In this document: piece after piece, positions 26,601 to 33,274 of the stretch
How positions within the stretch are numbered: the stretch's first letter is position 1
Layout of the letters: every line of letters begins with the position of its first letter
DNA from: Spisula solida
Taxonomy: Eukaryota > Mollusca > Bivalvia > Venerida > Mactridae
Direction: 5' to 3'
NCBI GenBank assembly: GCA_947247005.1
Contig: OX365962.1
Span: 2,887,201-2,951,200 of the forward strand
DNA length: 64,000 nucleotides
Notes under the pieces: model-generated
What the model was told of the DNA's origin: nothing
What the model saw: only the letters and a program-made list of their open reading frames with translations
Databases searched by the model: none
Position numbers and translations under genes: made by a program

Positions 26601-26946
26601 TCTTGGTGCAATCTTAGTACTGCCTTGGTACAGTCTTGGTGCAATCTTAGTACAGCCTTGGTACAGTCTTGGTGCAATCTTAGTACTGCCTTGGTACAGC
26701 CTTGGTGCAGTCTTGGTGTAATCTTAGTACAGCCTTGGTACAGGCTTGGCGCAATATTGGTATTTGCACTTTACCTATTTACACTTTACCTGTATGCCTA
26801 TATTTACACTTTACATGTATGCCTATATTTCAGTGAAGTCGACCAAGACGAGGAATATTATTATCGGAGCAGCGATTGGTGGAGTTGTATTCATTATCAT
26901 ACTCATTATCCTCATATGTTGCCTTTGCCGGAAGTGTCGTGCTTAA
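11610..26946 (+). CDS. EGF-like cysteine-rich single-pass membrane protein (five exons, 314 residues)
   Basis: Coding exons: 11610-11688, 20791-20947, 23340-23557, 24755-25132 and 26834-26946. They total 945 nt, join in phases 1, 2, 1, 1 with GT-AG borders, and end at TAA. The protein has a signal peptide (1 to about 26), a cysteine-rich ectodomain (28-277) with spacing typical of MEGF/SREC-type EGF-like repeats (for example CQQGYWGTDC, 192-201), possible N-glycosylation sites at N106, N224, N233 and N240, a transmembrane helix at about 286-308 and tail RKCRA. Such proteins are often scavenger or adhesion receptors at the cell surface, but ligand and function are unknown here. Extra exons in the long introns cannot be excluded, though the phases need none. 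Confidence 0.82.
11689..12740. other. Start of intron 1, nothing recognised
   Basis: AT-rich intron sequence without a repeat or gene that I can support. Confidence 0.4.
12741..13194. mobile_element. MITE with AGGTAACAAACCACCAAAT termini
   Basis: The left end AGGTAACAAACCACCAAAT (12741-12759) is matched in inverse by ATTTGGTGGTTTGTTACCT (13176-13194), a perfect 19-bp inverted repeat enclosing 454 bp. No clear target duplication is visible. A truncated relative begins near 15206 (ATAAACCACCAAATTCATA). The minus-strand frame overlapping its right end (13151-13507) has no recognisable domain. Confidence 0.75.
13540..13740. repeat. Degenerate precursor of the intron-1 minisatellite
   Basis: Loosely repeated GAGGTGGTCTTA, TTATTGAGGT and ATTATTGAGATGG units become regular after 13740. 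The motif GGTCTTATTATTGAGGT also forms the end of the MITE at 41820-42700, so the minisatellite was probably seeded by such an element end. Confidence 0.6.
13740..14810. repeat. Compound minisatellite (58-bp and about 14-bp units) in intron 1
   Basis: A 58-bp unit containing ATTTTTAATATCGATATTAT and GGTCTTATTATTTGGATGG (for example 13838, 13896, 13954) alternates with runs of the short unit GTATTATTGGGATGG. The interleaving gives a higher-order pattern. Open frames across it are repeat translations. Confidence 0.92.
14811..16379. other. Intron 1, mostly anonymous; TATATAGGGG-rich patch
   Basis: A MITE fragment lies at about 15206-15290. At 15895-16025 there is a degenerate run of TATATAGGGG(GT) units. 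Otherwise nothing is seen. Confidence 0.45.
16420..16522 (-). mobile_element. tRNA-like sequence, probable SINE head
   Basis: On the minus strand GCCTCCGTAGCTCAATGGTT (box A type) is followed by GACCCGGTTCAAAACTGG (box B type). The cloverleaf pairing is imperfect and the intron location argues against a working tRNA gene, so I read it as a SINE head or tRNA relic. Confidence 0.6.
16887..17301. mobile_element. Tc1/mariner-type MITE with TA duplication
   Basis: The left end CAGTGGCCACCAAAAATAAG is matched inversely by the right end (CTTATTTTTGG-like at 17281-17301 ending GGTGGGCACTG). TA flanks both sides (16885-16886 and 17302-17303). The 415-bp length and CAGTG termini fit a Tc1/mariner non-autonomous element. 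The 79-residue open frame inside has no transposase motif. Confidence 0.8.
17310..18210. other. Intron 1, nothing recognised apart from a poly-G run
   Basis: A run of about 17 G occurs at 17631-17647. No other feature is supported. Confidence 0.4.
18250..19252. repeat. 26-bp minisatellite derived from exon 2
   Basis: About 38 copies of GGGGGTATAACATGTG plus GCGCTGTGAG (26 bp) are present, with variants ATACCGTTAG and ACGTTGTGAG. The unit corresponds to exon 2 positions about 20824-20849 (GGGAGTATAACTTGTGACAA then TGTGAG), 22 of 26 identical to the ACGTTGTGAG variant. It starts inside the pseudo-exon copy at 18219. Because the unit lacks stops on the minus strand in every frame, very long but meaningless frames (to 371 residues) appear there. 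Confidence 0.92.
19278..19894. mobile_element. 617-bp MITE, copy 1
   Basis: The left end TATGAGCCGTTCTCCAGG, continuing AAAACCGGGCTTAGTGACA, is matched inversely by the right end TGTCACTAAGCCCGGTTTTC, continuing CCGGAGAACGGCTCATA: about 37 bp with few mismatches. It lies inside the pseudo-exon array, between the 26-bp minisatellite and the next copy. A 622-bp sister is at 32653-33274. TA-rich flanks prevent defining the target duplication. Confidence 0.88.
20791..20947 (+). CDS. Exon 2: first EGF-like cysteines
   Basis: Acceptor TTATAGTTCCAG|TA; the split codon with exon 1 gives Val27. It encodes residues 27-79 with ten cysteines (C28, C32 ... CCGGC ... C), including CLDGCVDGYAGELC, a typical EGF-like C-x-x-x-C-x-x-G-Y-x-G-x-x-C pattern. 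The donor is GGAGG|GTGAGT, phase 2. This is the only one of nine related copies that continues beyond GGTTGTGTGG and reaches a consensus donor. Confidence 0.83.
20966..21385. mobile_element. HINE-like or related dispersed repeat in intron 2
   Basis: The left end TATACCCCGCACAACGAGTT and the right GCAACGCGGGGGTATA are inverted. A GTCTGTCTGTCCGTCAG microsatellite and two related blocks ('TTCTTG...GACGAATCTCCTCCTACAGTTT' and 'GACCCAACTTCTACTACAGT') lie inside. The architecture is common in bivalve repeats; the family is not identified. Confidence 0.6.
21386..22280. other. Intron 2, nothing recognised
   Basis: A short palindromic duplication AGGGGCCCTGTCCCATG occurs at 22205-22237. Open frames are short and lack motifs. 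Confidence 0.4.
22283..22520. repeat. 59-bp minisatellite (4 copies) in intron 2
   Basis: Unit ATTATATAAATACAGGATT ... CATATTGTGAGGCAAAAATA repeats at 59 bp (AATACAGG at 22292, 22351, 22410 and so on) and ends in a short (TA)n. Confidence 0.88.
22990..23200. repeat. Dispersed repeat fragment with (GTCC)n in intron 2
   Basis: TTTGCCCGGAGGGGACAATA, then CCGTCCGTCCGTC, then ATGAAACTTGGTATGTGGAT resemble left-end blocks of bivalve HINE-like repeats. No right end is seen. Confidence 0.45.
23340..23557 (+). CDS. Exon 3: EGF-like cysteine-rich segment
   Basis: Acceptor TACATTCAG|C; with exon 2's GG this makes Gly79. It encodes residues 79-152 including CDACHDGFYL, an N106-A-S glycosylation motif and CEFGCQDGLYGDMC, and ends TTG in phase 1. 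The donor is ACTG|GTATAT, a weaker consensus; the 15-bp minisatellite begins about 15 bp further on. The phase fits exon 4 exactly. Confidence 0.82.
23567..24292. repeat. 15-bp minisatellite (about 48 copies) abutting the exon-3 donor
   Basis: Tandem TTTTACCATATACAC, with a G variant (TTTTGCC) about every third to sixth unit. It starts within 10 bp of the exon-3 splice donor region. Since 15 is a multiple of three, long frames of 250-312 residues occur on both strands; they are not genes. Confidence 0.95.
24490..24709. mobile_element. MITE with CTAGGGCTAGTATTCAC termini in intron 3
   Basis: Left GGGCTAGTATTCACAAAGCA and right TGCTTCGTGAAGACGAGCCC form an imperfect inverted repeat of about 25 bp around 220 bp. 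The element ends about 45 bp before exon 4. Confidence 0.65.
24755..25132 (+). CDS. Exon 4: tandem EGF-like repeats
   Basis: Acceptor TTGTTGTTCCAG|GT. It encodes residues 152-278 with 24 cysteines, including CQQGYWGTDC (192-201), CVNNTHWGANC (231-241) and CVENYEGPRC (265-274), each an EGF-like C-x5-G-x-x-C-type ending. Possible N-glycosylation at N224, N233 and N240. The donor GGAAT|GTAAGT is strong, phase 1. Confidence 0.87.
25133..25425. repeat. 31-bp minisatellite starting at the exon-4 donor
   Basis: About nine copies of TAAGTTACTCTTCGATTACC plus TCCCTTTACCA (31 bp). The first copy contains the splice donor itself (GTAAGTTACTC at 25133); later copies read CATAAGTTACTC and so lack GT. The donor-adjacent intron sequence was thus tandemly amplified. 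Confidence 0.92.
25426..26040. other. Intron 4, nothing recognised
   Basis: Short motifs such as ACCTCCCTTT recur, which may be remnants of the 31-bp unit. No other feature is supported. Confidence 0.4.
26040..26760. repeat. 11-bp-based minisatellite in intron 4
   Basis: Degenerate tandem CAGCCTTGGTG/CAACCTTAGTA units of 11 bp organise into 22- and 33-bp periods (ACCTTGGTACAGCCTTGGTG). Plus-strand frames here merely translate it. Confidence 0.9.
26761..26833. repeat. Short repeats abutting the exon-5 acceptor
   Basis: ACACTTTACATGTATGCCTATATTT-type units occur two to three times, the last ending in the acceptor ATTTCAG at 26827-26833. Confidence 0.6.
26834..26946 (+). CDS. Exon 5: transmembrane helix and short tail
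   Basis: Acceptor TATATTTCAG|TG; with the T of exon 4 it codes Leu278. Then KSTKTRN, a hydrophobic stretch IIIGAAIGGVVFIIILIILI (286-305), CCLC and the basic tail RKCRA before TAA. The positive tail and N-terminal signal peptide predict a type I orientation. Confidence 0.82.
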
Positions 26947-27205
26947 TACAGCCACGTGATTGGCTTGGAAACCTTGCTCGTGATACTCATTATCATAATT
27001 AACAATGTGTCTTATTTTCCCGAGGTTTCGTCACCTGATATGTTCTCTTTAAATCAACGTTGCCATAAGATGGTTAACGGATTTTAACATTCGCAAACTT
27101 TCTATATAATAGCCTGATTAATCATCAAAGTATGTTTATGGGGAGTTCAAAAATTAATAAGGTGGAATGTAAAAATTCTTTAAACCATGTGACGTCTAGT
27201 GAAGC

Positions 27206-27236
27206 AAAGACCTAAATACATGTATATTTAGGTCTT
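27206..27236. repeat. Palindrome AAAGACCTAAATA...TATTTAGGTCTT
   Basis: A near-perfect palindrome; its arms equal the terminal inverted repeat of the MITE at 57384-57893 (CCAAAGACCTAAATATACAC). It may be a collapsed copy with the interior deleted. Confidence 0.7.
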
Positions 27237-27360
27237 CTTTGAGTGAAGTCATCAAAGGACGAAATTACAGAATACCGCGTTTGTTCATACAACATCGAAT
27301 TCATCGAATGTATTGTAATGTGCCTGGTTCTGACACCAACAAATCCCGTCAGTGAAAAGC

Positions 27361-27500
27361 TAGCTCACCACTAAGGGTGATTTGTTGACCTTATATATGC
27401 CATTCTACTCTAATGACAACCTACAAGGTTTAATTTGTGCATAATTATCTACATGTAATTACCTCCCTTTATGCACCCAACAACTGTTACACTAAGTACA
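27361..27500. repeat. Dispersed repeat 'GCTCACCACTAAGGGTGAT', copy 2
   Basis: Same block order as 10201-10325, with an extra TTGTTGACCTTATAT after the first block. Confidence 0.7.
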
Positions 27501-27577
27501 TATATCTGTAAATGTTGTTTAATTTCAAGAGGCTCACATGGAAGATTGGGCAATTGTCTAACTGTGTTGCCTCTATA

Positions 27578-27583
27578 AATAAA
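27578..27583 (+). terminator. Candidate polyadenylation signal of the EGF-like gene
   Basis: AATAAA 632 bp after the stop codon. It would give a 3' UTR of about 650 nt that includes the palindrome at 27206 and the dispersed repeat at 27361. Inference only. Confidence 0.35.
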
Positions 27584-27599
27584 GTCTTTAGTAGTATTT

Positions 27600-28115
27600 A
27601 TTATCATTATAATTCATGTGAAATGATGTAAATCAAATACCAGTATTCTGAAGCCGTTTACCCAATTTTGGTGAATTTTTGAACGCCCCTCTTACAAACA
27701 CTTCACCATGTAATATATACTACTCAAAATTTGATAAGGGCCAAGAAATTTTCCATTTGAATATTTTGCAAATTGAATAATATTGACCGGTTGAATTTTC
27801 ACAAACATAATGCTACATCTGCAATATTTTAAACCAATAAAGATTACTTCAAAATGTAAGGTCTAAGTGCTGATAAGCCCAACCCCATTACAATGTTCGT
27901 GCTGCATTTAAGCCTATTAGTATATAGTAACGGAAAGTGGTCATTTTCTTGGCATTTTGGGTCTTACACGATATGGTTATAAAAACGGGATAAAAATTTC
28001 CATGTTAATATACAGTCTAACTTGTACTAGCGACCACGTGTATTAAGCGACCTTTGTCTTAAACGACCGGTTTCAGTTCCTTCCTCCCGACCATATTTGC
28101 TCTATTTTTCTACTG
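27600..28115. other. Anonymous DNA
   Basis: At 28016-28080 there is ACTTGTACTAGCGACCACGT and TTAAGCGACCTTTGTCTTA; at 28325-28350 a related AGCGACTTTTGTCTTACGCG. This may be a split older element around the 154-bp MITE. No gene is seen. Confidence 0.35.
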
Positions 28116-28172
28116 TATTAAGTTATAGTTAGAACATATTAAGTAATTTTTAATGATTAAAAAGGCCGGAGC

Positions 28173-28326
28173 TTAGAATATAACATTCTGCATTCTGATT
28201 GGCCGATATAAACTAGCGCCAACACATGACGTCAATTCTGTTAAGAGAAAAATTTAATGATTAAATTTTCATTTAACCGCGAAAATGCGGCGTTTTCATT
28301 GGCTCATAATGTAGGTTATATTCTAA
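28173..28326. mobile_element. 154-bp MITE with TTAGAATATAAC termini, copy 1
   Basis: TTAGAATATAACATTCTGCA ... GTAGGTTATATTCTAA, with interior CTGATTGGCCGATA and GCGTTTTCATTGGCTCATAA. An equal-length inverted copy lies at 35429-35582. CCAAT-like GATTGG/CATTGG motifs and GCGAAAATGCGGCG are in the arms. Confidence 0.88.
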
Positions 28327-28374
28327 GCGACTTTTGTCTTACGCGACCAGCGACCACTGTTTACGACATTTGTC

Positions 28375-28430
28375 ATAGTATATGACGTCAAACGTGACGT
28401 CATCAGCTATGTTTTTCGCGGTAATAAAAA
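28375..28430. repeat. Duplicated segment with paired CRE octamers, copy 1
   Basis: ATGACGTCAAACGTGACGTCAT has TGACGTCA at 28383 and 28395, followed by CAGCTATGTTTTTCGCGG and GTAAGCTC. The same order occurs at 29672-29740. Confidence 0.75.
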
Positions 28431-28724
28431 AAAGTAAGCTCCATATACGCAAAGAAGGCAAATCTCACGTGCTATGTTTGAATTAAGTATATCATATCAT
28501 TTCAACTGTCTGGATCGGTTGATAAACTGTGTAAACAAATTAACATGCTAACCCAGTCACAAACGACAGGAAAACACAATCAAGATGCGGACTTCATTTC
28601 TAGAATGAACTGTATCACAAAAAGCAATATGCTATTTCATCGAATGCTTTATGGAAAGTTGTAACTCAAAATATTGTCTTGACTACCGATGATTATTAAT
28701 GAGATATTGGTAGATCTTTATTAT

Positions 28725-29145
28725 GCCCCCCCCCCTCTTTGATGAGGGGGTATATTGCTTTACACATGTCTGTCGGTCGGTCTGTCTGTCGGCGTATAAA
28801 ATGGTTTCGGTTTAATAACTCAAGAACGCTTTGACCTAGGATCTTCAAACTTTACATGGAAGTTGGTCATCAACAGTAGATGAACCCTATTGATTTTGGG
28901 GTCAGTAGATCAATGGTCAAGGTCACTGTGACCTTTACCATTTCTGACTATTTAAATTTGTTTCCGTTCAATAACTCAAGAACGCTTTGACCTACGATCT
29001 TCAAGCTTTACATGGAGGTTGGTCATCAACTGTAGATGACCCCTATTGAGGTCAGTAGGTCAAAGGTCAAGGTCACATTGACCTTTACCATTTCTGACTA
29101 TTGTGCTGCCAAGGGGGCATATGTGTTTTACAAACATCTCTTGTT
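28725..29145. mobile_element. HINE-like repeat with two core units
   Basis: The left block CCCCCCTCTTTGATGAGGGG, a GTCTGTCGGTCGGTCTGTCTG microsatellite, two copies (about 140-150 bp) of 'AATAACTCAAGAACGCTTTG ... CAAGGTCACTGTGACCTTTA', and the end ACAAACATCTCTTGTTA. This layout is widespread in bivalve genomes. Confidence 0.7.
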
Positions 29146-29409
29146 AGTATATACATGTATATGTTTTAAATGTGCTATTTTTACATAATTATGTTTGTGT
29201 TGTTGTTGTTGTTGTATGACAGAATCTCAGTAAGTTTAAAGGAGATGCCATATTTTTAGGTAAGTTTCTACACCATGTATTAGGTTTTCAAAAACAATTA
29301 TAGATCTATAATCCGGGCTAACTAGTATAATTATACAATGTTCAGTCAAACTTCTCTCAAAATGTCATCCATGTCAACAGCAAACATGTGGTATTCGACG
29401 ACTGATGTT

Positions 29410-29570
29410 TAAGAAATAATGAATACGTAGCTATGTTTTGTTGCGTAATAAAATATAGGCACGTGTAGTAATTAAATCATGAGTGCGTAGCACAAGTGAT
29501 TTAATGTACGCATTCAAACGAGTGCCTTTATTTTATAACACAACAAAGCACAGCTCCTACTTATTATTTC
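29410..29570. mobile_element. Foldback/MITE of about 160 bp
   Basis: GTAGCTATGTTTTGTTGCGT ... ATAGGCAC is mirrored by GTGCCTTTATTTTATAACAC ... AGCTCCTAC. An inner hairpin AATTAAATCATGAGTGCG / CAAGTGATTTAATGTACGC forms the centre. Confidence 0.7.
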
Positions 29571-29671
29571 GATTCTAACATCGCCAATGCTTTACCATTT
29601 AAAGCACAACAAGACAGGTTGATGTCAAACTACTTTCTATCCTAGGAACGTTACCGTCACCGTTACGTCAT

Positions 29672-29740
29672 TTGTCATACTATATGACGTCAAACGTGAC
29701 GTCATCAATCAGCTATATTTTATCGCGGCAATAAAATATG
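29672..29740. repeat. Duplicated segment with paired CRE octamers, copy 2
   Basis: TGACGTCA at 29685 and 29697 with the same 4-bp spacer AACG as copy 1, followed by ATCAATCAGCTATATTTTAT and GTAAGCTC. Confidence 0.75.
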
Positions 29741-30170
29741 GTAAGCTCAATATACACATGGAAGAGGAGTTTGGTGATTATTGCAGGCAGGTTTTGTAAC
29801 GATAATCTTTATTCGCAGACGTGTACATGCTCTTTAGCACATATTTCAGTGTTGCACGTATGGCAATATCTATTGACCATTAAAATCATGTTTCTAGTTA
29901 AAACTGTTGTAATTTGAATGAAAGTAATACCTACGTCGAAAGTCCTTTATGACGTCAGAGTGACGTCACTGTATTTTAAACTTGAAGTCCGAAATTATAA
30001 AAAAAATCGTTTACACTTCAAACAGGGCTGATTTCTCCGAAAACGAATTCGGTGACCTGGCCAAATTTGGACAAAATCTGAATGTGGGATCCAAACCGCT
30101 CCATCATGCCTGTTAGAATGTATAATATAAAATATGTTTCGAATGGTTTGGAATTAAGTAGGCCTATGAT

Positions 30171-30369
30171 ACCAGACCCCAATCTCCTGAAGCATCTCAA
30201 GCAGACATCCCAACTCAAATTGAGGATTTGCTCAAGTCAAGTGTATAAATATGAGATCATTCTTAAGTTTTATGCTCAAATTAGTTCCTGTGATAAACTC
30301 AGAAGACACATGACAGTATTTGAGATTTATCTCAGCTCAGATTGAGATGCTTCGGGAGATCAGGGCCTG
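30171..30369. mobile_element. MITE related to the 360-bp element at 49.2 kb
   Basis: CCCCAATCTCCTGAAGCATC TCAA and the inverse TTGAGATGCTTCGGGAGAT enclose about 200 bp. The same terminal words occur inside the 49156-49515 element. The open frames here are not genes. Confidence 0.7.
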
Positions 30370-30479
30370 ATGTGAGTATAGCTTGGAGAATTTGACCTGA
30401 TCCTGACCTATGCATAAATATATTACAAGGTTCTTGCGATGAATATAATTATTATAAATTAACGCTAGCAAATCGTGCA

Positions 30480-31040
30480 ATATCGGACCTTTAGATTTGT
30501 GTTGTTATTGCACATCGAGCGTCTTCGTGATATTTTCCGCTTATGAAAACTTACAACTGGATTTATAAATATAGACAATATATCAGCCGTTAAATCATGA
30601 TAATTGAAGGTTGAGAGTCGTGTCAAACTCTCTGGACTATACATGCCGGAGTATTCTTACTTATAGTTATATACTGATATTGCAATGATGTACCTAATGG
30701 TTATATGTTCTTGTTATATGTATTGTATACATAGTATAGTAATAAATTGAAAAGAAAACACAACTCAACTTACTAAACTAGGCATTTCTTTTAATAAGTT
30801 TTTATAACTTCATCAGATTTAGTGTCATTGTATTAACAAAAGATATGTTAATAGTATATAATGCAATAAACATTCTACTCTTCATTGTGTTCTGTTTTAA
30901 ATATACATGTAAATAAACCTATCCCCAAGGTAACCACAATGGAACAAATCCTATTCAAATAAATGTTGGTTTTTTTCACTTTTATAAATGGTGTGTACGG
31001 ACAAAAATAGTTTTAACACTAGTTAATTAGAAATAGTATT
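30480..31040. other. Anonymous AT-rich DNA
   Basis: Nothing recognised. Confidence 0.4.
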
Positions 31041-31044
31041 TTTA

Positions 31045-31430
31045 AGCGGATTTAGCTCAGTGGTAATCACTGGCATCGTAACTTGACATCTCTGAAATAT
31101 TTATAATATTTCCCGCTATATCTGGCCGTGTGGTCTGCAAAGTATCCGGAAGTGCCAGGAAGCTGTGTATCGGTGCTATACACCAGGCACATAAAAGAAC
31201 CAGGCTGTCTATTCGAAATAAGAGCTAGGCGCACTTCTGCAGCGCCGGACATGCCTGTATCTAATATCTCTCTCTCCCTTCAGGGGCTTTCTCTCAGTAT
31301 GTTCCTCTGGTCAGACCATGCTGTATCTGTACTGGTAGAAGATGCACCTGCGCCCTTGTGGCTGCAACACAAAATAATATAAAGTGCCTTTGAGCGTGCG
31401 TTCGCATGAAAAAGGCGCTATATAAATCTG
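31045..31430 (+). mobile_element. tRNA-derived SINE, near full length (copy 3)
   Basis: The head AGCGGATTTAGCTCAGTGGT (box A) is followed by a deletion of the anticodon and T arms, then TATTTCCCGCTATATCTGG, the body GCGCACTTCTGCAGCGCCGG and CTTTCTCTCAGTATGTTCCT, and the tail GAAAAAGGCGCTATATAAAT. Possible duplication AGTATTT flanks it. Loss of box B makes it transcriptionally dead by pol III. The two antiparallel open frames are shadows. Confidence 0.88.
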
Positions 31431-31509
31431 GTAGAGTATTTAATTTTTTTATTTTACTTTTCCTAATATTTCGAACTTACTAGTTATACGCTACTTTATA
31501 CTTTATGTA

Positions 31510-31731
31510 CAGGGTGTTTCATAATATCTGACCCCATTACAACCGAATGCCATGACAACGTTTTTCAATAATCTAAATTCCCGTCTTGTATCCATAGTAT
31601 TATGGTCATGTTATATATTGAATAAAACTCCCAAATGTTAGCTTCCAATTGGTATTTGAAACATCAGATGAGATCAAGCATTTTCTCATGGCATTTGGTT
31701 GTGATTGGGTCAGATATTATGAAACACCCTG
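31510..31731. mobile_element. 222-bp Tc1/mariner-type MITE
   Basis: CAGGGTGTTTCATAATATCT and its inverse AGATATTATGAAACACCCTG are flanked by TA on both sides. The inverted repeat extends about 35 bp (GACCC...ATTACAACC). Confidence 0.9.
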
Positions 31732-31739
31732 TATGTTTT

Positions 31740-31984
31740 ATACTGAAATTATTTACTATTATTAGCCAGTCATGATCCGTATAACAAAAAAAACACAATA
31801 AGTGCAATTGATTGTCAAACTTAGTTGATGAATTAATCGAGTGAGCCGAGGCAGATAAACTTTTACTCCATCCGCGTCACAAACATGTTATTTTATTCAT
31901 CCAGTCATTTAATCTATTTGGCGGGGTGCATGCACTCGGGACTCTACTGTTACTGTTTTATTAACTTGTCAAACGTAACGTTCA
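31740..31984. other. Anonymous AT-rich DNA, left flank of the CRE minisatellite
   Basis: Nothing recognised. Confidence 0.4.
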
Positions 31985-32227
31985 ATTCAGTGACGTCATA
32001 TAAATAACGACTTTCCATTCAGTGACGTCATATGAATAACGACTTTTCATTCAGTGACGTCATATAAATAAAGACTTTCCATTCAGTGACGTCATATAAA
32101 TAACGACTTAACATTCAGAAGCGTCATATAAATAACGACTTTCCATTCAGTGACGGCATATAAATCACGACTTTCCATTCAGTGACGTCATATATATCAC
32201 GACTATCCATTCAGTGACGTCATATGA
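31985..32227. repeat. 32-bp minisatellite carrying CRE octamers
   Basis: Unit ATTCAGTGACGTCATATAAA plus TAACGACTTTCC (32 bp), about 7.5 copies. Perfect TGACGTCA at 31991, 32023, 32055, 32087, 32183 and 32215; two intervening units carry GAAGCGTCA and TGACGGCA. TGACGTCA is the CREB/ATF palindromic site; TATAAATA follows in most units. Whether it is bound is unknown. Confidence 0.9.
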
Positions 32228-32652
32228 CCAACAACGCCAGGCATCTTGATAACTGTATGTAGACGCAGGTAAGTCGGTGAAAATATTCGTTCAACAGGAA
32301 AACGTCAGCAGCGGTATGTGTCGGAATTTCAAACAAGGACTCGCGAATAAGAAATAATTCGTTTGATCATGTTGTCAACTGACGGATGATCAGAAATGAC
32401 CAATATTCAAGTGACCAAATAAAGCAAAGTATATTCGACGCCGATATTGCCGAAAGTGACTGGGTACATTTACTTATCTTAGAAGAATATTGAACAATTA
32501 AATGTTTTCAACTTAAATATTGCAAGCAAAGATACTAACATCTTCACATTAAAGCACTCACGAAGAATTATCATGGCATTTAGTGTTTGGTAATAATATT
32601 TGAACAACAATATAACATGTTTGTAAGTTTACTTAATACACAGACAAATATG

Positions 32653-33274
32653 TATGAGCCGTTCTCCAGGAAAACCGGGCTTATTGACAAAAATATGAAA
32701 ATCATGATAGTTTAGCATTAGAAAGACAATACTTTTTTGAACAGTGTCTGAAAATAATTTGAGCAATATATAACATCAAATTACAAAGATACAGACTTTT
32801 AAAACTAACCACTCACCCCTACTTTGTTAGTGACGTCGCAAACGTCATTCAAATGTTATTCGACGTTACGTTAACAAGAAGTTCATAAAACCAGTAAATT
32901 TTGATGAGTTCTTGACATAAACTTTTCAAAATTGTACCACATTTCAGAATTATATTCCTTTTTTAATGAAACATATCTAAATCTTGAATTTTAGCTTTTA
33001 GAGAAACGTAGCTTCTGTTTCCAACCACTAACCCCTCGTTTTCTCAATATGGATACTAGCTCTTCAGAAATTAGTCACCATAGCAACGACAGAAGATATT
33101 TTAATATGATTCGTGAGAAAAAATAATTCTAAGACATAGTTCTATATCATCCAAGAACTTAAAATTTAATCAAAGAACATGACCTTTTTGTCATTTAATA
33201 GGGTATTCTTAACCTTATTACATAAATACTAGTAAAATGTCACTAAGTCCGGTTTTCTTGGAGAACGGCTCATA
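32653..33274. mobile_element. 622-bp MITE, copy 2
   Basis: Same termini as 19278-19894: TATGAGCCGTTCTCCAGG and its inverse GGAGAACGGCTCATA. Interiors align throughout (for example AGTGACGTCGCAAACGTCA and AAAGAACATGACCTTTTTGT). No transposase frame. Confidence 0.9.

Noticed and set aside
26449..27002. Frames of 90 and 136 residues with LVQPW/STALVQ repeats
   Set aside because: 11-bp-based minisatellite of intron 4; the second runs out of frame through exon 5.
31067..31382. Frames on both strands within 31.0-31.4 kb (MSGAAEVRLALISNRQ and partner)
   Set aside because: The same peptide occurs at 11.1 kb because both are copies of one SINE; not host proteins.
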